60,000 nucleotides of DNA from Liolophura sinensis (GCF_032854445.1 NC_088300.1:17863570-17923569), one strand, 5' to 3'; positions 11,601-22,965 are shown, counted from the first letter of the stretch. Made by a program: numbers and translations. The notes: generated from the sequence alone by a model not told the origin.

Positions 11601-14600
11601 AGGCCACAACAACTTAAATTGTTAACTGTTTCACGGGCAGAATAAATCTGTCTCCAGTGTCGGAAGAGGTTATAGAAATACCTAAATCAAAAAAAATAAA
11701 AAGGTGGATCTAAATACTATTTTCAGGTATTTTTATTCCAATTTATGATTTTTCAATATAAGCTCATCCATAAAACACAAAATATAATTAATTTCACCTA
11801 AAACAAAAGAAAACAACAGCTTTTCATACATGTAGCCTCATTGTTTGAATTTTCAGGAAAAGAAAGGGCAAAGTTCTATAAGACACAATCACACATGTGT
11901 TGTGGGAAGGAAATTCTGGAGAGATCACCTGGTCAGGTGTGTTGCGGTGGGCAATTGAGAAGTGCCTCCAGTGGGATTTGCTGCAGAGACAACTGGAATG
12001 GACACACAGGTATGCCCCCTATGCCACATTTGTTACATTTTATAAGAGTCATGTCAGATATTTCTCCAATGGCTTACATGTACATGTATTTGATCGTGTT
12101 TTACACTGCACCAAGAAACGAGACAAAAACAACAGCCAAACCACCAAAAACTGAACCCAAAATACTGAAGTGCTGGATGATAATTTCATTTACTGTATTT
12201 CTGAAGTTTGGTATATCAAAATGCATAATCAGAAGTTAAAAACGGCCTTAAAATAATACTTTTCAAGCCAACACCTAAGTTCTTCTGATAAGAATTTAAT
12301 CAGAACACTCTTGAAAATGAAAAATGCTAAACTTTTAAGAGTAATGACAACAATGTTAGTAACTACATGTACACCGCAAGGGAGTTAGCAACTACACCGC
12401 AAGGGAGTTAGCAATTACACTGCGAGGGAGTTAGTAACTACACCGCAAGGGAGTAAGTAACTACACTGCAAGGGAGTAAGTGTACACTGAACAAAAATAT
12501 GATAGTTTATAATATATCATAAAACTATGATAAAAAAAAAGTCAAGTCTTCATACAAATTTCTTTCACTCATAGCTTAGTCAACTTTTAATTCAGAACAC
12601 TGGAGTTGCCAGCCATGGCCGTCTTTATCACCAGGGACAAGCAGTTGGTCAGCGGGTGTATACGTGACAACAAGGCTTTACAGTGTAGCTGTTGCAACGG
12701 TACTGGATTCAGCTATACTTTGCTTTTGTCTGCTATGGTTTTGATTTGATTGATTGTTTTTTCACTCCATACTCAAGAATATTTAACTTATATGACGGTG
12801 GCCAGCATTATGGTGGGCAGATGTGTAACCCACAACCATAATAATAATAATGGCTTTATTTCAAGAAGGTAAAATACAATGCGTATACTCAGTCAACACT
12901 GGGTTTATCTACCATGAGGCCCTCAGACACAAACAATTTGAAACAATACGTTGCATTACATATGCGTTGGAAAACATGGTAATTTGGATTGTGTGAACCA
13001 CATGCAACAAGATTTTGTAAACAGTATATATATAGCTGTACAGTGGCAAATTAAATCAACACAAAGTACTTAAACAGTGAAATAATAATAAAAGCATGGG
13101 TGAATTTTTCCACCATAACTATCCCAACCAATGGAAGAGACAGGTTAGAGGGAGACGGCCCATTACCGACCCCTTTATATCTCATCCAGAAGTTGGGACC
13201 TCATGAAACACATGTTCAAAACACAGAACGAGTGATTGGGTGATGGCCCTTTCCCATCCCCTTCTCATCTGCACACGAGTGTAATGATGGCATTCTCAAA
13301 AAGAAGTATCATTTTTGGTATGTAATCCCTTGATGATATCGGTTCTTAAAACATCTTAAGGACATTGAATTTCTTTACTCAAAGCATTCCATAGAATTGG
13401 TCCTGAGTAAGAATTTTTATAAGTTTCAGTTCTTCGGAAATCTCTTTGGAGTTTTTAGGAGTTTTTAGTTTAACTCCGATAGATCTTAAATTAATAGCAG
13501 GGTTTAATTCAGTCGAGAGTATAGTAGACATATATGCTGGGAAACAGTCATTAACGGATTGCAGGTTGCTGGCAGGCCTTCTCATGTATGGCCGGAGAGG
13601 AAGCCAGCATGAGCTGGACTTGAACTCACAGCGACCTTATTGGTGAGAGGCTCCTTGGTCATTGCGCTGCGCTGGCACGCTATAAACCTCCTGGGCCACC
13701 AAAGCCACCATTGTCTTCATGGATTATTAGACAGCACCATCTTCCCCTCTAATCCAGTGTTACAGGTTTACAGATTAACTAAGCAAATCTTCTACTTTTC
13801 ACATACATATATTATCCCTGATTGTCCTGCACAGGTTGATTTTTCTGTATGCCACTAAAGTGGTTGAAAGACTTCAACATCACCACATTTGTTTTGTCAT
13901 TTTATTTTAGCAGGTGAGAACGTACGGTGTTGCGGTAATAAATGGTTCAACATTGCAACTCAGGAATGTTGCGAATCAGGGGACCACTCTCAAGTGCATG
14001 CCCGTGGACAAGACACAGCTTGCTGTGACCTGGATGTCTACAACACAAAGACACAGCGTTGCGACCCCTCGGGAAAGGTGTGGCCCATGTTCCAGTATCA
14101 GTGTGGAGAACAGATGTATAACTCCACTCAGCAGATCTGTTGTGATGGTTAGTTCAGATTTATTCTTATTTATTTGTTGGAATAGTGTTGAATACCCTAC
14201 TCGGGAAGTTTCCCACTTAACCAGGTACAAGTATCTCACAGACCTCAGTGCAGTCGAATGTCCACATATTATTTATTTATTTATTTATTAATTTTAAAAG
14301 CCATACTCAATAATTTTACACTTCTATATAATGGCTCTCACGTTTATGGGCGGAGGAAACCAGACTGCTCCTACAGTAAACCTCTGACCTTCATCAGGTA
14401 TATAACAAATTTCTGGCCTTAAGGCGACAGTTGGACATTCACACTTTCAACTTTAAGACAATAGCACATATGTAGAGAGGTATTAAAAACATCACTGATA
14501 ATTCTAGCTAGAGCGTGTCATACAATCCCTGCTCTATTGGCAATTCACAGACATTAGCCAACAAACAAAAACAATAGATCCTGTGTGGACAGTTTGATTA

Positions 14601-17600
14601 GTCCCTTGGTTTGATGAGCATGGACAGAAAAGGTGGGCAAACTACACAGGTTGAATGAGGAAGTGGCATGTGTTTTAAACCTGTGAGATGGCGCTTGTAT
14701 TACAACATCTACAACATCAGAATCTATTAGTAACATCGAACTGTTTATAAGGTGATGTCATTATTATGACCTAAGAGAGAAACATTTGACATCAATAAAA
14801 TATGTGCATACTAAATTGTCCATGAGGGGTCTCTGTGGCTCAGTTGTAATGCGTAATGCACAGCGTAATGACCCAGGAGCCTCTCACCAATGCGGTCGGT
14901 GAGAGTTCAAGTCCAGTATATGCTGGCTTCCTCTCTGGCTGTATGTGGGAAGGTCTGACAACAACCTGCGGATGGTCATGGATTTCCACTGGGCTTTGCC
15001 TGGTTTCCTCCCACCATAATGCTGGCCGCCATCGTTTAAGTGAAATATTCTTGAGTATGGCTTAAAACACCAATCAAATAAATAAATAAATAAGTAAAAT
15101 TGTCCATGAAATTGATTTTGCAGATCATCTTCACAACAAACCCAGTGAAAGTCATAAATGCTGCGGATCCAGACTACATGATGAAAACAAGGAAACTTGC
15201 TGTAGAGACAGAAAACATGCGAAAACTTGGCTAACAAAGAGTGGTGGAGAATGTTGTGGCACATGTAAGTGAGGTTTGTGAAGTGAAGAGTGGTGGAGAA
15301 TGTTGTGGCACATGTAAGTAAGGTTTGTGAAGCGAAGAGTGGTGGAGAATGTGGCGGCACATGTAAGTGAGGTTTGTGAAACGAAGAGTGGTGGAGAATG
15401 TTGTGGCACATGTAAGTGAGGTTTGTGAAGCGAAGGGTGGTGGAGAATGTTGCGGCACATGTAAGTGAGGTTTGTGAAGCGAAGGGTGGTGGAGAATGTT
15501 GCGGCACATGTAAGTGAGGTTTGTGAAGCGAAGAGTGGTGGAGAATGTTGCGGCACATGTAAGTGAGGTTTATGAAGCGAAGGGTGGTGGAGAATGTTGC
15601 GGCACATGTAAGTGACGTTTGTGAAGCGAAGCGTGGTGGAGAATGTTGCGGCACATGTAAGTGAGGTATGTGAAGCGAAGAGTGGTGGAGAATGTTGTGG
15701 CACATGTAAGTGAGGTATGTGAAGCGAAGAGTGGTGGAGAATGTTGCGGCACATGTAAGTGAGGTTTGTGAAGCGAAGAGTGGTGGAGAATGTTGTGGCA
15801 CATGTAAGTGAGGTTTGTGAAGCGAAGGGTGGTGGAGAATGTTGCTGCACATGTAAGTGGGGTCTTTGAACTGAGATTTATTGTAGGGCATCTTACATTA
15901 TGACCTAGAACAAAAATTACCACTAAAAATCATCATTGTCAGAATTTATAACATGTGTGAAAAAAATGTTCATGACCATTGTCCTTGATGCCAAGATGGC
16001 TGACTGTTGTGGTGCTTTTCTTGTGATCCTGTATTTTCTGTATTTGTGCAGTCTACATAGACCCTGAGACCCAGACGTGCTGTGACAAGAAGGTGATGAC
16101 AAAGGATAGATTGAATGGGCTAACAGAGTGTTGTGGGCAGGAACTGTACAACCCTCAGACAAGCCTCTGCTGTAATGGACAGATCCACTTGGTCAGAGAC
16201 ACCAGCAGATACACCTGTTGCGAAGGCAAAGTCATGGAAAAGAACACACTGCAGTGCATAGATGGTGCGTATATTACATTTTACCTCGTAACATGAAAAC
16301 TCATTTTTTTTTTTACTTTTATTTAATTGTTCATTTTTTTTTTAACTATGAATCTTACAATACCAGCATTGTTGTGTTGCTGAATGACAATTTATACAAA
16401 TACTGTCATGTCGCAAACCATTTGTGCAGACTGCTTGGAAGCCGTGAAACTTATGGGTGGGGAAAACTGGGGTGCTTGGAGGAAACCACCAGATTTCACT
16501 AGAAAACTGACAAACCTCCTGACTTGGAACTTCATTTAAGTCTACGAACTTATTGGTTAGGGTATGGTAAGCTGTCGCCAGTGTTTTCAAAAATTACAGC
16601 AAAAAAGCCAGCAAATTCCCTTGACCCTTCTCAGTTTGTTTCATGCTATTTTCACGTAAACATAAACAATAATGTGCTGAACCACTGTATTTAATTGAAC
16701 ATATTTCATGTGAGGCTGAACTTTCAACAAGGCTTTGTAAAGCTTACCCAAATATATAATCTGTACTTTGTTTTTTTGTTTTTTCTGTACTTTGAGCTCT
16801 TCTCGGTTTCCTCCCACCATACTGCTCGCTGCCATTTTATAAGTGAAACATTCTTAAAACATTGCGTAAAACACCAATCAAAGAAAGAAAGAAATAAACC
16901 TGTGACAGTACTACTGCAATACTCAGAATAGATAATGCATCCAATACATTTGTTGCCGAAACACCTGAATAGTTAAGACATAAACATGTCTCCGGTCACA
17001 TGTGGAAAGGTCCGCCAGCCACCTGCAAACTGTTGTGGCTGTCTGCCAGGCTCTGCCTAGTTTCCTCCCACAATAATGCTTGCCATGGTTGTATAAGTGA
17101 AATATTCTTTTGTTGGGCATAAAATACCAATCAAATAAATAAATCATAATCTTGTGGACTCTACGCCCCCCTGTGAAATGACTAGAGTTTGTACAGCTAT
17201 AGCAGGTGACCTGTGTGCATGGTGAACATCTCACAGGTTTGACACTTATCGAATCCAACATGACTTCCTGATCTACCAACTTGGCTGGGTTGACTTGACC
17301 ATGCATGGGGTAAATGTATGCATATTTTTATTCATACTTCAGGTCATATTCACCCCTTGAGTGAAAAGAAGTGTAAACATGAGGAAAGTGACTGTGTATG
17401 TGATGGACTGAAGATCAACAGCATCCAGGCTCTTTGTTGTCATGCTGTTGTCGTCAAGAAGGACAAACCCTATCACGATGGCTGCTGCAGACACGGTGAC
17501 ATGGTTGATACATATAGTCTAACCGGAAAGGTAAATACATGAAGCAGGGTTGTAAGAAAAAGCATATGATGACTTATGCTGCAGACATTGTGTCATGGAT

Positions 17601-20531
17601 AGAGTTAGATCTAGGCATCAAAACAGACAGTCAAATACCAGCTGATGTTCCAGGTCGATAAGTGGAAGTTAATTTCCAAAACAATGTTCAACAAAAAAAC
17701 CTCTAATAAAGTATATACAAAGTATGAAATTAAGAGGGATTTACAATCACAGCACATTTTGATGGATGCAGTGACGTGGGACAAAACCATGTGATGACTG
17801 GTGCTGTAATATTTGAATTATGGATACATTAAAGACTGTGAGGTTTACTATACAGGTTATTCATACGCCTTGAGCTAGACCACTGCTTTATGGCTGATGA
17901 TGTGGACAGTGAACTACTGCATTATCACTGATGCTGTCAACAGTGGGCTACTGCATTGTGCCCGAATCTTTACACAGTGGGCTATTGCATTATGACCCAT
18001 GCTGTACACAGTGGGCTATTGCATTATGACCCATGCTATACACAGTGGGCTGCCGCATTATCACTGATGCTGTACACAGTGGGCTACTGCATTATTATTT
18101 AAGCTGTACACATTGGGCTACAGCATTATGATTGATGCAGTACACAGTGGGCTACTGCATTGTGCCCAAAGCTGTACACAGTAAGCTACTGCATTATCAC
18201 TGATGCTGTACACAGTGGGCTGCTGCATTATCACTGATGCTGTACACAGTGGGCTACTGCATTTTTTTTAAGCTGTACACAGTGGGCTACTGCATTATCA
18301 CTGATGTTGTACACAAAAGGCTACTGCATCTTGATCGATGCAGTACACAGTGGGCTACTGCATTGTGCTTGAAGCTGTACACTGAGCACACATTGTATAC
18401 AATGAGCTACTGCATTATCACTGATGCTGTATACAGTGGGCTACTGCATTATCACTGATGCTGTACAATATACAGATGAGTCTGTTTGATTACATGTATG
18501 CCTCAATATGTATACTTTCTCACAATAAAAGTATAGTATACACATTGACATACATGTACAATTTTGTCATCAATACATACAAGAACAGAAACCATAATAA
18601 AAAAAAATGAACCAGACTACCTGCATAGCATCTTCTAAAGGAGTTCTAATAATGGTAAGAAAACCTCAGATGCACATGTTCATTTGCAGTCTTATTTTGG
18701 ATGTTTAACACTGAGGCATACATAACACACGCAGTCTCAGTTGTTGTTGTTGTTGTTTTAGCACATCAAGACAATATGTGACAAAATCCTGTCATCATTA
18801 CAGCTACATAAACATGTTGTCTTGGTTTTGTGTATAGGATTTTAGCCCATGCCACACTGGGGCACCTGGCAAACTCTGCAATGACATATACAACCCAAAA
18901 GTGGAAATATGCTGCAATGGAAAGAGACTTTCAAAGAAGTATTTTGGATGTTGTGCAGAAAAAGTCTTCGTCAAAACGTCAACAACGATGTGTGAAAATG
19001 GCAATGTGGTATACAAGCGCAATAAGGAAAATGATGTCATCAAGGAAACGTCACATCCCATTTCATGTGAAACTGTCTGCACAAAGAAGCTACCAAGAAA
19101 CTTCAAAAATCAAGCAGGTAAAATACATTTGTGATATTTAAAGCAGGAAACTAACTACTGTACTTAAAACATGAAACAGCATCAAGTTACATGGAAGGCA
19201 ATGTATTGGTCAACTTTCCTGAAGACCATTAGGTCATCATAAGTGCAGATCAAATCTGACATTTATTTATTTTATTTGATTGGTGTTTAGTGTCGTATTG
19301 AAGAATATTATGCTGGGAGGAAACTGGGGAGTCCTCAACTATCTGCAGGTTGCTCATTTAAAGTACATTATTCTGCATTGTATTCTCATAATGTATTTAT
19401 TTATTTGATTGGTGTTTTTTGCCATACTCAAGAATATTTCAATTGTATGACAGTGGCCAGCATTATTGTTGGAGGAAACCGGGCAGAACCCAGGCAAAAC
19501 CCACGACCATTCACAGGTTGCTGGAAGACCTTCCCACATAGGGCACTAACACTAACATCTGTATCATCAAAAGACAGATCAACTCTGACACAAACATATG
19601 TATCATCATAATGCAAACTGAATGTGAAAACAATTGCATGTGTACATCTATATATTGTTTATACAGCTGATGTTAATATTGCCGCCGATATATCATATTG
19701 TATTATTATCGTGCTGCTTACCAAATTTGACAAAAATATTCATACGTTTCAGATCACCCTGTCACATAAGAACACATGCGCGTGATCTTGTCATATTGTG
19801 CACACAGATCAGATATAAATTTTTTCTCTTACATTATACTGTAAACTAAGTCAAATACTGGCATCAACATATTCCAGAACAGTTTAATATAAGCACATAA
19901 ATTCATAATAGACATTATCATGCTGTAGTAACATGAACATTTCTCCATGATATCAAACTGAGCAAATCTTTCATAAAACAGCATTAAGAATAATAAAACT
20001 GACCACATCCTATTCCCACTCCTATGTTAAGGTTTATAAGTGCATGTGCCATCAACCTACGAACTAAATCAAAGGCGAAATATCATCCACATCATTACAT
20101 GTACAAGTGACTTACACTTCTTTATCTGCGATTTTTTTTTTTTTTTTTTTGCAGTTGTATTGGCGAAATTAAAACGTTTTAAACGCAAAGGGCCACAACC
20201 CTACATTGGGGGCAAGAATGTTCAGAATCTGAAGAATGGAGGAGGAGTTGGCAAAATCTTAAGAGTGCGTGTGGATCTCAGCCCGCAATGTGCACGTCAG
20301 TGTCGTCTCTACAAAGGGGATGAGTTCCTGGTAATTAGCAGTTCATCTGGTAAGAGGAGGTCTGGTAAAGTCCGGTACACACTCCAGGAGGGGGATTCTT
20401 TGGTTAAGCTAACACCTTCTAATAGGAGAACACTGAGAAAAAAGGCAAGATGGTGGTGCAGGAAACAGTGCAGGAAACAAGGCAGAACAAAGCGTACATG
20501 TAGGAAGTGTAATAACAACATCTCCTTATGA
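8630..20531 (+). CDS. Galaxin-like secreted di-cysteine repeat protein with C-terminal NTR-like module
   Basis: Exons: 8630-8696, 10808-10942, 11857-12009, (12613-12699 tentative), 13914-14147, 15124-15264, 16052-16264, 17343-17530, 18838-19117, 20155-20531. The joined frame is open, 595 aa without and 624 aa with the tentative exon. Residues 1-22 form a signal peptide (MLAHVLFWLMSVASG core), so the product should be secreted. Exons 2-9 carry about 20 CC pairs in contexts such as QVCCGD, MCCGK, QICCDG, ECCGQELYNPQTSLCCNG and EICCNGKRL, the signature of galaxins, which are skeletal or extracellular matrix proteins in corals and are also found in molluscs. The last about 140 residues are basic; they contain VVLAKLKRFKRKG, KILRVRVDL, LYKGDEFLVI and LTPSNRRTLRKKARWWC, resembling an NTR/TIMP-type fold (inference). 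The early exons are all phase 1-1; exon 17343-17530 ends in phase 0. 13914 could equally be 13911 (alternative AG, one codon longer). Function as a shell or matrix protein is likely but unproven. Confidence 0.9.
9615..9638. other. Perfect 24-bp palindrome
   Basis: ggtcggacaaaa is followed immediately by its exact reverse complement. It lies in the first intron of the galaxin-like gene, just after a direct repeat of aataaggcaagg type. It may be a relic of a short inverted-repeat transposon or a hairpin; no function is shown. Confidence 0.9.
10335..10560 (-). mobile_element. SINE family 2 fragment
   Basis: Shares with other copies at about 32.2, 47.1 and 55.3 kb the blocks gaagtatcatgcca, cagacatgacactccaccca and ctctcaatgctgattgccaa. 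The tRNA-like head is lost. Intronic in the galaxin-like gene. Confidence 0.65.
12370..12485. repeat. Short minisatellite, 23-24 bp unit
   Basis: About five copies of ctacaccgcaagggagttag with point changes. Intronic. Confidence 0.8.
12613..12699 (+). CDS. Tentative extra exon of galaxin-like gene
   Basis: An 87-bp segment is bounded by ttgccag on the left and a GT after caacg on the right, and is phase 1-1, so including it keeps the frame. It would encode FITRDKQLVSGCIRDNK then ALQCSCCN, adding one CC pair. Against it: the pyrimidine tract is weak, the other galaxin motifs are poor, and a SINE starts only 50 bp downstream. It may be a decaying or skipped exon. Confidence 0.35.
12752..13700 (-). 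mobile_element. SINE family 1 split by a nested insertion
   Basis: The tail half is at 12752-12838 (ccatactcaagaatattta, cagcattatggtgggcagat, aacccacaacc) and the head half at 13554-13700 (gcaggttgctggcaggcctt, agccagcatgagctggactt, gcgaccttattggtgagagg). In intact copies these halves are contiguous, so 12839-13553 was inserted later. Confidence 0.8.
12839..13553 (-). mobile_element. Probable 3' end of a non-LTR retrotransposon nested in a SINE
   Basis: About 715 bp. Read on the minus strand it starts with a coding-like stretch (NLRSIGVKLKTPKNSKEI ... LTQDQFYGML then stop), continues with a 3' UTR and ends in aaataaagcc followed by (ATT)n. A short polypeptide end, a UTR and a microsatellite tail are what a 5'-truncated CR1/L2 or I-type LINE looks like. 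The clade is not settled and no clear target-site duplication is visible. Confidence 0.55.
14266..14400 (-). mobile_element. Degraded SINE-like fragment
   Basis: Begins with (ATTT)n, then ccatactcaataatttta and tttatgggcggaggaaacca. It resembles the family 3 copies at about 34.8 and 57.9 kb. Old and diverged. Confidence 0.5.
14826..15096 (+). mobile_element. SINE family 1, near full length
   Basis: The tRNA-like head (tctgtggctcagttgtaatg for the A box; gtgagagttcaagtcc for the B box) is followed by the body and a tail ending in caatcaaataaataaataa. It ends 27 bp before an exon of the galaxin-like gene, so its insertion has come close to that splice acceptor. Confidence 0.88.
15233..15862 (+). 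repeat. 49-bp minisatellite made from an exon end plus 5' splice site
   Basis: Thirteen tandem copies, period about 49 bp, starting at about 15241, 15290, 15340, 15389, 15438, 15487, 15536, 15585, 15634, 15683, 15732, 15781 and 15830. Each unit holds ggtggagaatgttgyggcac followed by atgtaagtgag. Copy 1 is the genuine 3' end of the coding exon 15124-15264 with its GTAAGT donor; the other twelve lie in the intron. Copy 3 has lost bases within the CC codons and copy 13 differs at its last codons. The minus-strand ORFs across this array are artefacts of repetition. Confidence 0.95.
16793..16895 (+). mobile_element. SINE family 1, 3' fragment
   Basis: cggtttcctcccaccatact, ctgccattttataagtgaaa and gcgtaaaacaccaatcaaag followed by AAAG repeats. 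Confidence 0.7.
16986..17146 (+). mobile_element. SINE family 1, 3' half
   Basis: aaaggtccgccagccacctg, tttcctcccacaataatgct, gtataagtgaaatattct and a caatcaaataaataaat tail. Head absent. Intronic in the galaxin-like gene. Confidence 0.75.
17879..18475 (+). repeat. 34-bp minisatellite in galaxin-like gene intron
   Basis: About 16-17 imperfect copies of gctgtacacagtgggctact followed by gcattatcactgat. Unit length drifts between 33 and 37 bp. It lies between the exons ending at 17530 and starting at 18838. Confidence 0.9.
19262..19355 (-). mobile_element. SINE family 1 fragment
   Basis: tatttgattggtgtttagtg, attgaagaatattatgctgg and atctgcaggttgctc. Internally deleted and diverged. Confidence 0.55.
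19394..19542 (-). mobile_element. SINE family 1, 3' half
   Basis: Reverse orientation: tttatttgattggtgttttt, ccatactcaagaatatttca, ggaggaaaccgggcagaacc, caggttgctggaagaccttc. In the last intron of the galaxin-like gene. Confidence 0.8.
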
Positions 20532-20685
20532 TGAATGGCTGTAGATTAGTTGTTATTTATTTAGTGTGAAAATGGAAGTAAGATGTGGGAATGTTTCCCA
20601 TTATACATAATAGACTGTGTCTCCAAGACTGCAGCTCTGGACTAATTTTGTAGTTTGCAGACCCAATCACAATGAAAAGTTAACT

Positions 20686-20691
20686 AATAAA
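20686..20691 (+). terminator. Polyadenylation signal of the galaxin-like gene
   Basis: AATAAA 155 bp after the stop codon, the first canonical signal on this strand. Confidence 0.6.
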
Positions 20692-21636
20692 GATTAAGAA
20701 ATATCATAAAACTGGACAAAACTATTCACCTTTTTTAAAAAGCTGAGATTTCTAATGCACATTCTTGAACCTACATGTCACTTGTACCAAATACAGTATT
20801 CATGTGCATCTAATACATGCTCGCCCCGATATGGCTGAAATATTGCCAATGTGGAATTATGTCATAATCATTCAAATACATGCCAGTAATCAGCCATGGC
20901 CAGTCATCATCTATAAGACACCAGAAAGAGATGAGCATTTAGAATTTCTCTCTATAAGTCTGCTTTTGGCTATATGCACACACAGACTAAAATACCCATA
21001 GTCTCTTATGGTGGTTCAAATCTCAGCATAACAACATACTCTTTGCAGGCTTTCGTAGTGTTTTATCAAAAAATATAATTATATTTTTAGAGACTGTTAA
21101 AAAAAATCTTGCTATATATGTTATTTTTATGTTCATTTACATTATCTTTTTGATTGTGTGTTGCATTTGTTACATGTACTTGTTAATACGTCACTTGTTG
21201 TTTGTTGTTATTTGTTGTTTGACCAGGGCTTGTAATATTCCATTTGTACATTTATCTATATGATACATACAAGTACCTTATTGCTCAAGAAGGTTTGCAT
21301 GTGTACATATATGTATATCTAGTAGGCTTACAATTTGTCATTTGCTTGTAATATGTGGCAATTATACTTCACAGGTATTGTAATGTACTATAATACCTGC
21401 ATGTACTTATATGTGTATGTAACAATCCTATGGTAAAAACTAAAGGGTTCATGAAACTGTTATATGATGATTATAAATGCTGCAGTGTTTAAACTTTTTA
21501 ATAATACAGAAATGAAAAAAAAGTTTAAAAGTTTCATTTTTCATTTATGAGGCATATATAAAACTAAAACCTTAACCTACAACCACAGATAGAGTTTAAA
21601 AAGAAAGAAAATATTAAGTTTCAAGAGTCTTTTTAT
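20692..21636. other. AT-rich intergenic DNA without a gene
   Basis: No exon, RNA gene or clear mobile element was found. Tacatgta-type motifs and T-rich tracts only. Confidence 0.6.
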
Positions 21637-21905
21637 GAAGGAGGCCTCCGTGGCTCAGTTGGTTAGCGCGCTAGCGCAGCGTAATGACCTAGGAGTCTCT
21701 CACCAATGCGGTCGCTGTGAGCTCAAGTCCAGCTCATGCTGGCTTCCCCTCCGGCCGTAAGTGGGAAGGTCTGCCAGCAACCTGCGGATGGTTGTGGTTT
21801 CCCCCGGGCTGTGCCCGGTTTCCACCCACCATAATGCTGGCCCCCGTCGTATAAGTGAAATATTCTTGAGTACGGCGTAAAACACCAATCAATCAATCAA
21901 TCAAT
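21637..21905 (+). mobile_element. SINE family 1, full length (best copy)
   Basis: Pol III-type element. The tRNA-like head begins ggcctccgtggctcagttgg with A box around ggctcagttggttagcgcg and B box around gtgagctcaagtcc. The body holds ccagctcatgctggcttccc, gaaggtctgccagcaacctg and accataatgctggc; the tail is gtgaaatattcttgagta then cggcgtaaaacaccaatc and (AATC)n. This copy defines the family, of which about 18 pieces occur in the window. Confidence 0.93.
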
Positions 21906-22723
21906 CTTTTAATGAAAGCAAATCGTAAGTGAATGTATGTGAAATTCAGTATGATGCTTGCCAAAAGATATTTAAAAAATGCTGCAGGTACAAGTGAGGA
22001 AATAAATAATGAAAAGAATATGGCTGGTTAAGGTGTGAAAAACTTTAAAAACAAGATGTCAGTATTCCATAATCAGATCAAACATTATTAAAACAGCCAC
22101 ATTCCTTTAAATATACAATGTTGATCTAGTCAGATTTTAAACAAGACCTGCTTGTGTTGGGCAACTAGTTATAAGAAAGGACGAAGTACATCAGAATATA
22201 AGTGGCTATGACAAGATATATATGTGAGAGAGTTCCACAATATAGAAAATTGCCTTCTCAGAATTCTAATTCTTTTCACTTTAAGATGCATAAATTATGA
22301 AAGATTGTCATGATAATCTCTTTAAATTTTGACTATACTTTCAACATCTGCATATAAGCTCAATACGATTATTGTGAAAGGAAATGGCCAAATATTGTTG
22401 TAAAAAACAATTTGACTTCCCAAACGGGTGTTCATGTTTCAAAGTAATGTCTCAGTTTTAATGAATTAGATTAAGGATTCCTTAATCAGGTATGTACGTT
22501 TAATACATGTCTGATTTAAAAAGAGTATTCTACAAACAAGTAACAGGTGTACATGTAGTTTTTCAGGTACTTTGCCAATTTGTTATTTATTAAAACAGTT
22601 GTAAGATGTGCACAATTTAAAATGTATATATTTTTTGTACAATTTCATTAAATAAATCTTCTACATGTGTATGTGTAGTTATGTGTATTTTATGTTTTAT
22701 TGTCAGATATTATAAATTCATAT

Positions 22724-22965
22724 GCCATACTCAAGAATATTTCAAGTTCACTTACACAAAGGTGGCCAACATAATGGGAGGAAACCAGGCAGATCCCACG
22801 GTGAAACCCACAACCATCCGCACATGGCTGTCAGACCTTCCCATGTACGGCCTGGGAAGAAGCCCGCATAAGCTGGACTGGAGCTCACAGAAATCACATT
22901 AGTGAGAAACTCTTGGGTCATTGCGTCATGATGGCATGCTAATCACCTTGGCCAAGGAGGCCGCT
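22724..22965 (-). mobile_element. SINE family 1, near full length
   Basis: Reverse orientation with tail (catactcaagaatatttcaa), body (catggctgtcagaccttccc, agcccgcataagctggactg) and a degraded head ending in ccttggccaaggaggccgct. Confidence 0.85.

Noticed and set aside
12600-12730. Reading GRLYHQGQAVGQRVYT in another frame as a galaxin exon
   Set aside because: It meets TGA at once and has the wrong phase. The alternative frame, listed as tentative, fits better.
14884-15891. 335-codon minus-strand open frame and three shorter ones
   Set aside because: It consists of translated 49-bp repeat units; the plus-strand exon and its repeat explain it.
21637-21740. A tRNA gene
   Set aside because: A and B boxes are present, but the sequence continues into the SINE body and tail, recurs many times, and does not fold to a proper cloverleaf; it is the SINE head.
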